Positions 8,658-16,986 of a stretch of 39,913 nucleotides of DNA are shown here, piece after piece. The notes below the pieces were generated by a model. The model was not told the origin of the DNA and did not search any database. It worked only from the letters and a program-made list of their open reading frames with translations. Position numbers and translations under genes: made by a program. How positions within the stretch are numbered: position 1 is the first letter of the stretch; every line of letters starts with the position of its first letter. The stretch comes from ZC4RG29 sp964521255 (GTDB lineage Bacteria; Bacteroidota; Bacteroidia; Cytophagales; Cyclobacteriaceae). The stretch is taken from assembly GCA_964521255.1 (NCBI GenBank), contig CAZFRM010000034.1:1-39913 (forward strand). Reading direction: 5' to 3'.

Positions 8658-8665
8658 TATATTTG
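8658..8665 (+). promoter_or_regulatory. Putative -7 box of nqrF
   Basis: TATATTTG matches TAnnTTTG and lies 24 bp before the nqrF ATG, directly after the hom terminator. No convincing TTTG -33 box is present at the usual distance. Confidence 0.4.
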
Positions 8666-8688
8666 TATCCTTATAAAACCATTTTTTG

Positions 8689-9987
8689 ATGCTTATTTTA
8701 TCCTCTATTGTCGCCTTTACACTAATCATTTTGTTGCTGGTGTTTATTCTATTGGTAGCACAGAAAAGACTTGTTCAATCTGGCCCGGTAAAAATTGTAA
8801 TCAATGGAGATGACAGCAATCCCATCGTCGTTTCAGCAGGCAGTTCCTTGTTGTCAACATTAGCCAATCAAAAAATATTTCTTCCTTCAGCTTGTGGTGG
8901 CGGCGGTACATGCGCCATGTGTAAGTGTGTCGTAGAAACAGGTGGTGGTGATGTACTCCCTACAGAATTAGGTCACCTTAGTCGCAAGGAAAAGCTCGGC
9001 AATGTAAGATTGGGCTGCCAGGTAAAAGTAAAGCAGGATATGAAGATTCGTATTCCTGAAGAAATTTTTGGAATCAAGAAATGGGAATGTGAGGTGGTAT
9101 CAAATTATAATGTTTCGACCTTCATAAAAGAATTTGTTGTTAAACTTCCCCCAGGGGAAATACTGAAGTTTGAAGCCGGTGGGTACATTCAAATTGATGT
9201 ACCTACAACCACGGTTGATTACAAAACCATTGAAATTGAACCCCATCCCGAACTGGGACATAAACCTGAAGTTTTCAAAAGTGATTGGGATAAGTTTAAG
9301 CTCTGGGACCTTCAGATGAAAAATGATGAGCCCATCTTCCGGGCTTATTCCATGGCCAACCATCCCGCTGAAGGAAACATTGTGATGCTTAATATCAGGG
9401 TGGCAACTCCACCCTGGGATAGAACAAATAATAAATGGATGGATGTTAATCCTGGAATTTGTTCATCGTATGTTTTTGCAAGGAAGCCTGGTGACAAGGT
9501 AACTATCTCAGGACCTTACGGTGAGTTCCACATCAATCCTACACAACGGGAGATGATCTACATAGGTGGTGGCGCTGGTATGGCGCCTTTGCGTGCACAG
9601 ATTTTCCATTTGTTCCATACGGAAAAATCAAAACGTAAAGTTTCGTACTGGTACGGTGGCCGATCGAAAAAAGAATTGTTCTACGTTGAGCACTTCAGAA
9701 AAATTGAAAAAGAATTTCCAAACTTCAAGTTCTACATCGGGCTTTCTGAACCACTGCCGGAAGACAATTGGAAAGTAAAGAAAAGCCTGGATGACAATGA
9801 GGCTGATGGATACTTAGGATTCATCCATCAATGCTTGTTTGACAATTACCTGAAGAATCATCCTGCACCTGAAGATGTTGAGTATTATTTATGCGGCCCT
9901 CCATTAATGAACGCCGCTGTTTTGAAAATGCTTGATGAGATGGGCATACCCAATGAAAATATAAGGTTTGACGATTTCGGAGGATAA
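8689..9987 (+). CDS. nqrF: Na+-translocating NADH:quinone reductase subunit F
   Basis: NADH-oxidising subunit of the Na+-NQR, which passes electrons from NADH through FAD and a [2Fe-2S] centre to the membrane subunits. The 433 residues include one N-terminal membrane helix (about 5-24). A ferredoxin domain carries Cys69, Cys75, Cys78 and Cys110. The FAD-binding domain has RAYSMANHP and the NADH domain has GGGAGMAPLRAQ. The C-terminal YYLCGPPLMNAAV and DDFGG are family typical. The ATG at 8689 is preferred to the TTG immediately before it. The gene stands alone between two terminators, whereas nqrA-E and nqrF usually form one operon, so the other subunits must be elsewhere if the complex exists. 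Confidence 0.95.
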   Translation: MLILSSIVAFTLIILLLVFILLVAQKRLVQSGPVKIVINGDDSNPIVVSAGSSLLSTLANQKIFLPSACGGGGTCAMCKCVVETGGGDVLPTELGHLSRKEKLGNVRLGCQVKVKQDMKIRIPEEIFGIKKWECEVVSNYNVSTFIKEFVVKLPPGEILKFEAGGYIQIDVPTTTVDYKTIEIEPHPELGHKPEVFKSDWDKFKLWDLQMKNDEPIFRAYSMANHPAEGNIVMLNIRVATPPWDRTNNKWMDVNPGICSSYVFARKPGDKVTISGPYGEFHINPTQREMIYIGGGAGMAPLRAQIFHLFHTEKSKRKVSYWYGGRSKKELFYVEHFRKIEKEFPNFKFYIGLSEPLPEDNWKVKKSLDDNEADGYLGFIHQCLFDNYLKNHPAPEDVEYYLCGPPLMNAAVLKMLDEMGIPNENIRFDDFGG

Positions 9988-10012
9988 AATCGTTTCCAAA
10001 AAATCTCAACTT

Positions 10013-10048
10013 AAAAGAGGCCGCATAAGATGTGGCCTCTTTTATTTT
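10013..10048 (+). terminator. Rho-independent terminator after nqrF
   Basis: AAAAGAGGCCGCA (10013-10025) pairs with TGTGGCCTCTTTT, 13 bp including one G-T pair, around a six-base loop, then ATTTTTT follows. It begins 26 bp after the nqrF stop and is the strongest terminator in the window. Confidence 0.9.
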
Positions 10049-10185
10049 TTCAATTCATTCACTAATAAACTGAAAGTAAAAAATCGATTAAATCAAATGT
10101 GATTCGGTGGCATGAGAAATTCACTTTCAATTCTGATTACAACCTTTTGGCAACTGCATAGTGTCTAAATGAGAAAGCGATAAAC

Positions 10186-10560
10186 ATGAAACCTGGCTTC
10201 AGTTTACTATCACCCCTTGCCTTCATTTTAATTTTATGCACTGCAAGTCAGTGTCATGAAGATTCTGTTTCAAGTGGAGAACAAACATCGGAGTGTACAA
10301 AAGGCAACATTCCAACATGGATTGACGAAGTCATCGCAGATACTGAACAAAACGGTTCCAGGGGAGAAATAATCCGCTATAAATACAAAGGTCAATTGGT
10401 TTACTTCATTAATACATGTGTGGGCTGCCCGGATTTTATGTCAGTAGTTTACAATTGTCAGCAAAATGAATTGTGTAAATTTGGTGGATTTGCAGGTTTC
10501 AACACGTGTCCTGACTTTAATCAAAAAGCCACTGATAAGGAAGTTATTTGGAAAAACTGA
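10186..10560 (+). CDS. Small secreted or lipoprotein-like hypothetical (DUF6970-like)
   Basis: A 124-residue protein with an N-terminal export signal (hydrophobic stretch about 5-20) ending near SQC. A lipobox at Cys23 is possible but not ideal, because Gln precedes the Cys. The mature part contains WIDEVI, RYKYKGQLVYFINTC, PDFMSVVYNC and GFAGFNTCPDF, with cysteines that could form disulfides. The pattern of a short I-x-x-W-I-x-x-x-I start, a Y-x-Y-K-G strand and a C-terminal GGFxGF-x-x-C-x-DF resembles the Bacteroidota DUF6970 family; I name this from memory with moderate trust. Function is unknown. It sits after the nqrF terminator with no clear promoter. Confidence 0.65.
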   Translation: MKPGFSLLSPLAFILILCTASQCHEDSVSSGEQTSECTKGNIPTWIDEVIADTEQNGSRGEIIRYKYKGQLVYFINTCVGCPDFMSVVYNCQQNELCKFGGFAGFNTCPDFNQKATDKEVIWKN

Positions 10561-10644
10561 AATAACTACCCTATGTCTACTGGCCGAGGGTTTTGATGAG
10601 AGCTATAATTTTGTTAACTAGCATACCCTGAAAACTTAAATCGA

Positions 10645-11193
10645 TTGAAAAGGATCTTCTCTATATTCTTTCTTTTCATTTTCCTATTCAATGTTGGTGG
10701 ATACTATCTGGTATTCTTAGGACTTCGAATTAATGCTGACCAGCAATTGGCTGGCAAACTTGATCGTGATCAATACGCCAATGAAGATACGCGCCTCTTT
10801 AAAATACCTTTAACACTTCCGTATGGTCTTAACCAGGAGGGATATCAACGAGTGGAAGGAACATTCAAACACAATGGTGAGTTCTACAAGCTGGTAAAAC
10901 AAAAATTAGAAAACGACACGCTTTATATTGTTTGCATCAAAGACCATCAGCAAAAAATACTTACGGATACATTTGCCGACTATACCCGATTGTCTAATGA
11001 TCTTCCGGCCTCATCACAAAAAGATGGCTTAAACTTACTCTCCAAGCTCAGCAAAGATTTTGAAAGAAACATCCTGATTGAAATGGTAATGACGGATGGC
11101 TGGTTCTTGAGCAAGTACTATGCAAATTGTTCGTCCACCTTGCTAACGGGTGAGAAAACCATTCTTTCCCCGCCACCCAAATCAGCTATCTAA
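10645..11193 (+). CDS. Hypothetical exported or membrane-anchored protein
   Basis: I do not recognise a named family. The 182-residue protein starts with a strongly hydrophobic helix (residues 4-28, rich in Phe and Leu) that would act as an uncleaved anchor or signal. A conserved-looking periplasmic part follows, with LTLPYGLNQEGYQRVEGTF, HNGEFYKLVKQKLENDTLYIVC and DYTRLSNDLP. The C-terminus is rich in Ser, Pro and Lys. TTG at 10645 is the only sensible start in front of the hydrophobic segment. A TAATTTTG box (10606-10613) lies about 30 bp upstream and could be its -7 element, without a good -33 box. It precedes a beta-barrel gene by 162 bp, so the two may act together. Confidence 0.65.
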   Translation: MKRIFSIFFLFIFLFNVGGYYLVFLGLRINADQQLAGKLDRDQYANEDTRLFKIPLTLPYGLNQEGYQRVEGTFKHNGEFYKLVKQKLENDTLYIVCIKDHQQKILTDTFADYTRLSNDLPASSQKDGLNLLSKLSKDFERNILIEMVMTDGWFLSKYYANCSSTLLTGEKTILSPPPKSAI

Positions 11194-11355
11194 AATTTTT
11201 TCATTTTCGTTTTTGAGGTGACCTGTGTGCCGATGTTTAAATAAATAAACATAGTATAAGGTTCGTGCTCAAAAAACACTTAAGAAAATGAGCAATGCTT
11301 GCAGGTTAATACAAGCATACTTAATCAATCTACTTATACCTATAACCCAAACAGT

Positions 11356-12438
11356 ATGAAATTAAATTTTTACGCATTTCTTGCGATATGTATTCTCTCG
11401 TTAACAGTTTTGTGTTTAGAAACTAATGCACAAGGATGTGTTGCCGTTCGCAACATGGCCTCAACCTGTGGAATTGCATTTGATAGCCTTCAGCATAATA
11501 GTCCATGGCAATTCAGTCTGAACTACCGCTATTTCAGATCATATAAACATTTTAGAGGATCTCATGAAGAAACCGAACGTGTTGAAGAAGGAACCGAGGT
11601 TATCAATAACGATAATTCAGTAATACTTGGAGCCTCTTACACACTTAACAACCGTTGGAGTTTCGCCGCAATAATTCCATTTGTTTACATAGATCGTTCT
11701 TCACTTTACGAACATAAAGGAAATAACAGCGGAGAAAGATATGTTACAAGTTCAAAAGGCCTCGGCGATATCAGGTTGGCAGCTTACTACGCAATCATCC
11801 CGGAAACAGTAAAAGGAAATTTAACGTTTGGCCTGGGTGTAAAGCTTCCTACCGGTGACTACAAATACCAGGATTATTTTCACAGACCTGAAGGGCTTGA
11901 GCTTCGTTATGTTGATCAATCCATACAACCTGGCGACGGTGGTTGGGGCATAACAACTGAATTTAATTTCACTCATCTGCTCACCCGCAATTTATATGGT
12001 TACGCTACGGGTTTTTATATGTTCAATCCCATGAACACAAATGGGGTTGAGAGAAGCGCGAATTTGACGGACAATATTCCGCTTTCTAATGAGTTTTCGG
12101 TTGCCGATCAGTTTCTCTTCAGAGTGGGCGGGCGGTACGTAATTAAAAATTTACAACTAGGACTTGGCTTTCGTGCGGAAGGAATTCCTGCACAAGATGC
12201 GATTGGTGATAGTGACGGTTGGAGAAGGCCGGGGTACATTTATTCTGTTGAACCTGCCGCCATTTATACGATTCACAACAAGCACACCTTTGGCTTAAAT
12301 GTGCCGGTTGCCCTTTACAGGAATCGCACAAAGAATACGATTGACATTGCACGCACTGAAATGCGTGGACAAGATTTCCATGGTGATGCGGCCTTCTCCG
12401 ATTGGCTTTTATCTGTGTTCTATGTAATAAGACTTTAA
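11356..12438 (+). CDS. Outer-membrane beta-barrel protein, transporter-like
   Basis: A 360-residue protein when started at the ATG at 11356. An upstream in-frame TTG at 11299 would add 19 residues before the signal peptide and is unlikely. The signal peptide (about 1-24) ends near TNAQ. The rest alternates polar and aromatic residues in strand-like segments (WQFSLNYRYF, SVILGASYTLNNRWSFAAIIPFVY, GLGDIRLAAYYA, LTFGLGVKLPTGDYKY), ending in SDWLLSVFYVIRL. This resembles the transporter-like barrels often called the MetA-pathway phenol degradation family, a name that should not be read as a function. The N-terminal Cys pair (residues 28 and 38 approximately) may bind metal or form a disulfide. 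Substrate unknown. Confidence 0.75.
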   Translation: MKLNFYAFLAICILSLTVLCLETNAQGCVAVRNMASTCGIAFDSLQHNSPWQFSLNYRYFRSYKHFRGSHEETERVEEGTEVINNDNSVILGASYTLNNRWSFAAIIPFVYIDRSSLYEHKGNNSGERYVTSSKGLGDIRLAAYYAIIPETVKGNLTFGLGVKLPTGDYKYQDYFHRPEGLELRYVDQSIQPGDGGWGITTEFNFTHLLTRNLYGYATGFYMFNPMNTNGVERSANLTDNIPLSNEFSVADQFLFRVGGRYVIKNLQLGLGFRAEGIPAQDAIGDSDGWRRPGYIYSVEPAAIYTIHNKHTFGLNVPVALYRNRTKNTIDIARTEMRGQDFHGDAAFSDWLLSVFYVIRL

Positions 12439-12462
12439 AAGCTATCCGATACAAAAACAAAA

Positions 12463-12489
12463 AAAGAGGGACCAACCAAGTCCCTCTTT
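12463..12489. terminator. Terminator between converging genes
   Basis: AAAGAGGGAC (12463-12472) and GTCCCTCTTT (12480-12489) form a perfect 10-bp stem with a 7-base loop. On the minus strand a long T-rich run follows, so it best ends the sensor kinase gene. It may also stop transcription from the barrel gene on the plus strand. Confidence 0.85.
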
Positions 12490-12523
12490 ACAATTTAACC
12501 TAAACAACCAAATGAATATTTTA

Positions 12524-14239
12524 TTACAAAGCCGGAATCTCAAGCATTACAATCGTTCCGCGGCCTTCTTGTGAATCTATTTTGATGGAGCCATTGAGTT
12601 TATCAATCGCTTCTTTAACAATATACAAACCTAAACCTGAGCCTGCTCCATCATCGGTAGCGCGGTAAAACATTTTACAAACATTGCCAATATGTTCTCT
12701 GGCAATACCCTTACCGTTATCTTCAATGGAAAGTTTGGCTTTCCGGTCATTTACCTTAACATTCACTCTGATTACAGGATCTTTTCCATTTCGATAGCGA
12801 ATAGAATTTGATATTATATTGTTCAGAATAACCTTTAAACGCCAACTATCACTAAAGAATGGTTTATCCTGGTCGATGGAAATTACTTTCTCTACGGTCT
12901 TATCATTAGATGTTGCAAACTTTAAGTGATTAAAAGTCTCATCGATCAGCGGTTCAAAGAAAATTTCCTCCCGTCTTACTTCGAGTCTGGAATTTCGGGA
13001 CTGGTCAAGAATCTCTTTTATGAAATGATCTTGCTGAAGCGCACTGTTGTTAATCATCTCAAGATACGTTTGCTTCATTGTATTGTCTTTGTCCTTCCTG
13101 GCCAGGTTAATTAAGCCAAGCACAGAGGCAATAGGCGCACGTAAATCGTGAGAGACACTGTAAACAAAATTGTCCAGCTCGGAATTGCGTTTACTCAATT
13201 CCTGGTTGGTTCGTTGCAATTTTTCTTCTGCCTCCCGTCTTGTCCTGACTTCATCATTCAACTCTTTGGTTCGCTCCTGAATAATGTTTTCCAAATTCAA
13301 ATTGAACGACTCCAGTTCATGCTGCACCGTTAAACGCTCATGCACCGTGGCTGATAATATTATTGTTGAGATGCTGACTACGCCTATAAATATCTGGAGT
13401 AAGATCATGGAGTGATCAGAGTACGAAAGCACAAAAGGCCCGGTTTGCTTTACTGTTATATAAATCGAAAAGAGAGAAGTAATGACAACACCGGAAATTG
13501 CTACCAGTAAATCAAATCGAAAAGCTAACCATAATAAAAAGGGAAGACATAAAAAGGGAAGCGCCCTTTCCATTGTTTCGCCAAGATAATCCAATTGTAA
13601 GAGCAGAAATATTCCAACTATACTTGAAATGAAAATGCCAATCTCTACAAACTTTCCGGTGTTAAAGTTGAATTTGTGCCACCTCACACAGGCCAGAATA
13701 AAGGGTGTAAACAGAAGAATGCCTACTATATTACAGACCCACCAGGAAAAGCCGGTCTTCAAACAGTCTTTAAACCATATAACACCATTGGCCCAGAGAC
13801 TTACACTACCTATTCCAGCTCCTACTGCACACATAAAAAGTGTTACAAACAAGAACCGAAAGGCGTTACGGGCGTGCTTGAACGGGTAATCGTCTTTAAT
13901 CCATTTCTTTATTAGAAAATTGCCAATAACCGCCTCAACGGTATGACCCACCGCTATAAAACAGCTTACTGTTATGATCGTTTGAGTTGGTAACGTCGCG
14001 TTATTCCAATAAGCCATTAAGTTGGCAACCAGGGCCCCGATGGTAATGCCTGGCCATGTGGAACGCCCCAGCAGTATTAATAACGCAAAGGCTATTCCAG
14101 ATGGCGGCCAGGTTGGTAGTGCTGTGCTATCGTGAAAGGCTAAAAAATACCCCAACCGTGCTGATATGTAGTATAGCACAGCTACCAAGATAATCTTTAG
14201 GTCAGGGTGGTACTTAAGTAAAAGTTTGGTATTAACCAT
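12524..14239 (-). CDS. MASE1-domain membrane sensor histidine kinase (orphan)
   Basis: Integral membrane sensor kinase of 571 residues. The N-terminal half (about 15-305) has around eight membrane segments with the MASE1 pattern: YYISARLGYFLAF, PTWPPSGIAFALLILLG and WPGITIGALVANL. A coiled coil (about 310-350) leads to the HisKA helix with FVYSVSHDLRAP, phospho-acceptor His364. The ATPase domain shows NNIISNSIRYRNG, IEDNGKGI and GSGLGLYIVKEA. There is no receiver domain and no response regulator beside it. Its H box closely resembles that of the TPR kinase near 3.7 kb, so both belong to the same Bacteroidota kinase type. The start is the ATG of MVNTKLLLKY. The signal sensed by MASE1 is unknown. 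Confidence 0.92.
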   Translation of the reverse strand: MVNTKLLLKYHPDLKIILVAVLYYISARLGYFLAFHDSTALPTWPPSGIAFALLILLGRSTWPGITIGALVANLMAYWNNATLPTQTIITVSCFIAVGHTVEAVIGNFLIKKWIKDDYPFKHARNAFRFLFVTLFMCAVGAGIGSVSLWANGVIWFKDCLKTGFSWWVCNIVGILLFTPFILACVRWHKFNFNTGKFVEIGIFISSIVGIFLLLQLDYLGETMERALPFLCLPFLLWLAFRFDLLVAISGVVITSLFSIYITVKQTGPFVLSYSDHSMILLQIFIGVVSISTIILSATVHERLTVQHELESFNLNLENIIQERTKELNDEVRTRREAEEKLQRTNQELSKRNSELDNFVYSVSHDLRAPIASVLGLINLARKDKDNTMKQTYLEMINNSALQQDHFIKEILDQSRNSRLEVRREEIFFEPLIDETFNHLKFATSNDKTVEKVISIDQDKPFFSDSWRLKVILNNIISNSIRYRNGKDPVIRVNVKVNDRKAKLSIEDNGKGIAREHIGNVCKMFYRATDDGAGSGLGLYIVKEAIDKLNGSIKIDSQEGRGTIVMLEIPAL

Positions 14240-14481
14240 TAATCAGCTCATGGTCAGATCAATATTACATTATTAATCCTCTTTGACAATCATTTTAGTC
14301 GTGGCCCACCGTTTTACGGGTTGTGTTGTCAATTTTTAAGGACGAATGAATTAACAATGCCTCTTACCGGTTTGAACGCAGTTCGTAAAATCTTTAAAAA
14401 CAAAGGTTTAAATATTCAAATAGTTGAAAGCTGATATGAATTTGAATTCTATATTCACCCTGATTTATATTACTTAGCACA

Positions 14482-15642
14482 ATGGATCTAACCATTTTTT
14501 TCTCACCCATAGATGAGTCTGTCTATGCTGACATTGAGTCAACGTCATCCTTTGCAAAGAATATCAGCTTTTTTGGAGATAAAATGCCAGATTATCGTGG
14601 CGCTCAGGTGGCCATTTTTGGCGTTAAAGAAGGGCGGGGCACCCTCAAAAATACCGGTACCTCAAAGGGGCCTGACGAAATACGGAGAAAGCTTTATCAA
14701 TTAAAGAAAGGAATCGGAGGATACCGGATTGTCGATCTTGGTAACCTTAATCCGGGTCATGACCTTGATGAAACTCATGTTAGAATCAGTGAGGTCTGCA
14801 GGATACTCCTGGAAAATAATGTGCTCCCAATAATAATAGGAGGCTCACACGACTTAGACTTTGGTCAGTATACGGCTTACGAGACCATGAAAAAGCTGAT
14901 CAGCTTTTTAAATGTTGATGCTTACCTCGACCTTGAGGATAAAAGTGACTCCATTGCTAACCGAAAGCATATCCACAAGATCTTATTGCACGAACCAAAC
15001 TATCTTTTCAGTTACACTCATCTTGCTTATCAAACCTATCTGATCGATCCCTTGTCTGTGGCCGTGTTGGAGAAACTTTACTTTGAAGCTTTTCGAATTG
15101 GCCAGATCAGGTCAAATCTCAGTGAGATGGAGCCTACTATCAGAAATGCTGATATGCTATCTTTTGATATTACCGCCATCCGATCGTCTGATGCACCTGG
15201 AAATGCAGAAGCTCAACCCTTCGGACTTACCGGTGAAGAGGCTTGCCAGATTTGTTGGTACGCGGGACTAAATGAAAAACTTAGTTCGATTGGTTTCTAC
15301 GAATACAATCCTGAGTTTGATGATGTAAATAAAAAAACTGCTTCTGTGGTAGCAACCATGGTCTGGTATTTTATTGAGGGTTTTTGTCATCGTAAAAATG
15401 AACAGAACTTTCGCAGCAATGATTTTATGAAATACGTTGTATCCATGCCGGGAAATCTGGAAACATTAAATTTTTACAAAAGTAAATTCAGTGAGAAGTG
15501 GTGGATGGAAGTACCCTATCCAAATGGACGTGAACGTTACTCAAGAAACAGTATTGTACCCTGCAGTTATAACGATTACCAAACGGCAGTGAAAGGTGAG
15601 ATTCCGGAACGTTATATTAATACCATGGCAAAGCTTATTTAA
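14482..15642 (+). CDS. Arginase/formiminoglutamase-family protein with altered metal ligands
   Basis: A 386-residue ureohydrolase-fold protein. Fold motifs can be aligned: IIGGSHDLDFGQY (usual GGDHS region) keeps His123; NVDAYLDL holds Asp146 and Asp150 but Tyr148 replaces the His of DxHxD; SFDITAIRSSDAP keeps Asp229 but has Thr231 instead of the second Asp of DxD. So several canonical manganese ligands are missing. The family's reaction is hydrolysis of arginine, agmatine or formiminoglutamate, but activity is doubtful here. A C-terminal extension (about 310-386, with WWMEVPYPNG) is not part of standard arginases. Its stop lies 3 bp from the end of the converging Nramp-like gene. Often annotated as formimidoylglutamase; I would treat that as unproven. 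Confidence 0.85.
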   Translation: MDLTIFFSPIDESVYADIESTSSFAKNISFFGDKMPDYRGAQVAIFGVKEGRGTLKNTGTSKGPDEIRRKLYQLKKGIGGYRIVDLGNLNPGHDLDETHVRISEVCRILLENNVLPIIIGGSHDLDFGQYTAYETMKKLISFLNVDAYLDLEDKSDSIANRKHIHKILLHEPNYLFSYTHLAYQTYLIDPLSVAVLEKLYFEAFRIGQIRSNLSEMEPTIRNADMLSFDITAIRSSDAPGNAEAQPFGLTGEEACQICWYAGLNEKLSSIGFYEYNPEFDDVNKKTASVVATMVWYFIEGFCHRKNEQNFRSNDFMKYVVSMPGNLETLNFYKSKFSEKWWMEVPYPNGRERYSRNSIVPCSYNDYQTAVKGEIPERYINTMAKLI

Positions 15643-15645
15643 ATC

Positions 15646-16818
15646 TTAAATGAGTTTTAACCATACATTGTAAACCTGATAACCACTAATAGCTGTAACA
15701 ACAGCAAAAATTACAATCAACAATACATTATAAAGAAATGCTGGCCTGTACCTTGGCGGAAGAATATTTTTATCATTCGCTATTACTATCAATAGCAATA
15801 CAAGAAAGGGAAGTATAATACCATTCAAGGCCTGAACAGTAACTATAAGTGAAATAGGTCTAAAGCCACTGACTCCGGAAATCAGACCCGTTAAAATCAC
15901 AATCGACCACACCATTACAATTTTCCATTTTGTCCAACCAAAAACAGTAGAGGCAATAACAGATGCGGCATAAGGCGCTGTTATTAATGATGAAAAACCG
16001 GCACCAAACAGTCCGGCCGATAATGCAAATACACCGGTTGATCCAATTTCATTTTTGAAGCTCGTTGCTAATCCTTCGAAAGTTGAGAAATCATGAACCA
16101 TGGTGCCGGCAATTAAAATAAATGCTGTTATGACACCACCAAAAAAAATAGAGACAATCAAACCAATTCGCATCAGGGGAATACTTTGCTGGCTGCTGAT
16201 TCCAGAACCTAAAAAAATATTATATGGAACAATGGTTGTACCTAGAATACCCAGAATTAAAATCATCGACCCATTGGGAAATGAGGGTTTTACTAATGAG
16301 CCGAGCACATGATCAACAGAATACCGGGCGGAAAAAGCAAGAATAACAAAAGCAATTGCCATTATTACCACTAGCACCATCATCAATCCTGAAACCCAAT
16401 AAGGTCTTTCCAGCCAAAGCAATAGTGCCGCAATCAAAGAAATCACAACCATTAAATATCTTGTGTCCGTGTTAGTCACAAAATTTAATCCTTCCACAGC
16501 ACCTACAAGATTGCCTGCTTCAAATGCAGCACAACCGGCGATTACCGTCCAGCCAATAGTAAATTGTAAGAATCTTCCCCAGCGGTCACCAAACTTAACT
16601 CTGAACGTCTGCCCCAGGCTCATTCCCGTAGAAATGGTTATTCGCGCAGCCATTTCCTGAACTACAATACAGGCAATAGTAGCGAAACTCACCGCCCAAA
16701 GTAAATCCAACTTAAATGTTGATCCAGCCAGTACCGCAGTGGTTATAGTGCCCGGTCCAAGAAATGCGGCAGAAATAACGGACCAAAGAACGATACTGGC
16801 AAGTTTACCGTTTTTCAT
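15646..16818 (-). CDS. Divergent Nramp (SLC11)-family metal transporter
   Basis: Polytopic inner-membrane protein of 390 residues with about 11 hydrophobic segments and the Nramp fold pattern. In canonical Nramp proteins the metal is held by DPGN in helix 1 and MPH in helix 6. Here helix 1 reads FLGPGTITTA (Gly21-Pro-Gly-Thr24), losing the Asp and Asn, and helix 6 reads TIVPYNIFLG (Val197-Pro-Tyr199-Asn200), replacing Met and His. The helix 1 and 6 breaks (PG and VP) are kept, so the protein should still be a transporter, but its ion specificity cannot be taken as Mn2+/Fe2+. GMSLGQTFR and EMAARI are also family-like. It converges on the arginase-like gene. The gene symbol mntH is deliberately not used. 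Confidence 0.85.
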   Translation of the reverse strand: MKNGKLASIVLWSVISAAFLGPGTITTAVLAGSTFKLDLLWAVSFATIACIVVQEMAARITISTGMSLGQTFRVKFGDRWGRFLQFTIGWTVIAGCAAFEAGNLVGAVEGLNFVTNTDTRYLMVVISLIAALLLWLERPYWVSGLMMVLVVIMAIAFVILAFSARYSVDHVLGSLVKPSFPNGSMILILGILGTTIVPYNIFLGSGISSQQSIPLMRIGLIVSIFFGGVITAFILIAGTMVHDFSTFEGLATSFKNEIGSTGVFALSAGLFGAGFSSLITAPYAASVIASTVFGWTKWKIVMVWSIVILTGLISGVSGFRPISLIVTVQALNGIILPFLVLLLIVIANDKNILPPRYRPAFLYNVLLIVIFAVVTAISGYQVYNVWLKLI

Positions 16819-16986
16819 GTATTAATAAATTTAACCTTTGCAATTCCGATTTCATAACCATTGGAATTCTAAATGGCGAACTTATGTCCAGCGGATTTTA
16901 CAGGAAGAAATTAATTTGATAGTAATTAATTGATGCTATTGTATATGGCCCTTCATATGCCCCCACTAAAGGAAACTTAAAGTAAA

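Noticed and set aside
11299..11355. Upstream TTG start for the beta-barrel protein
   Set aside because: It would put 19 polar residues before a clean signal peptide. The ATG at 11356 is the better start.
14482..16818. Arginase-like and Nramp-like genes as one metal-dependent system
   Set aside because: They converge on opposite strands and the arginase-like protein seems to have lost metal ligands, so shared function is not supported.
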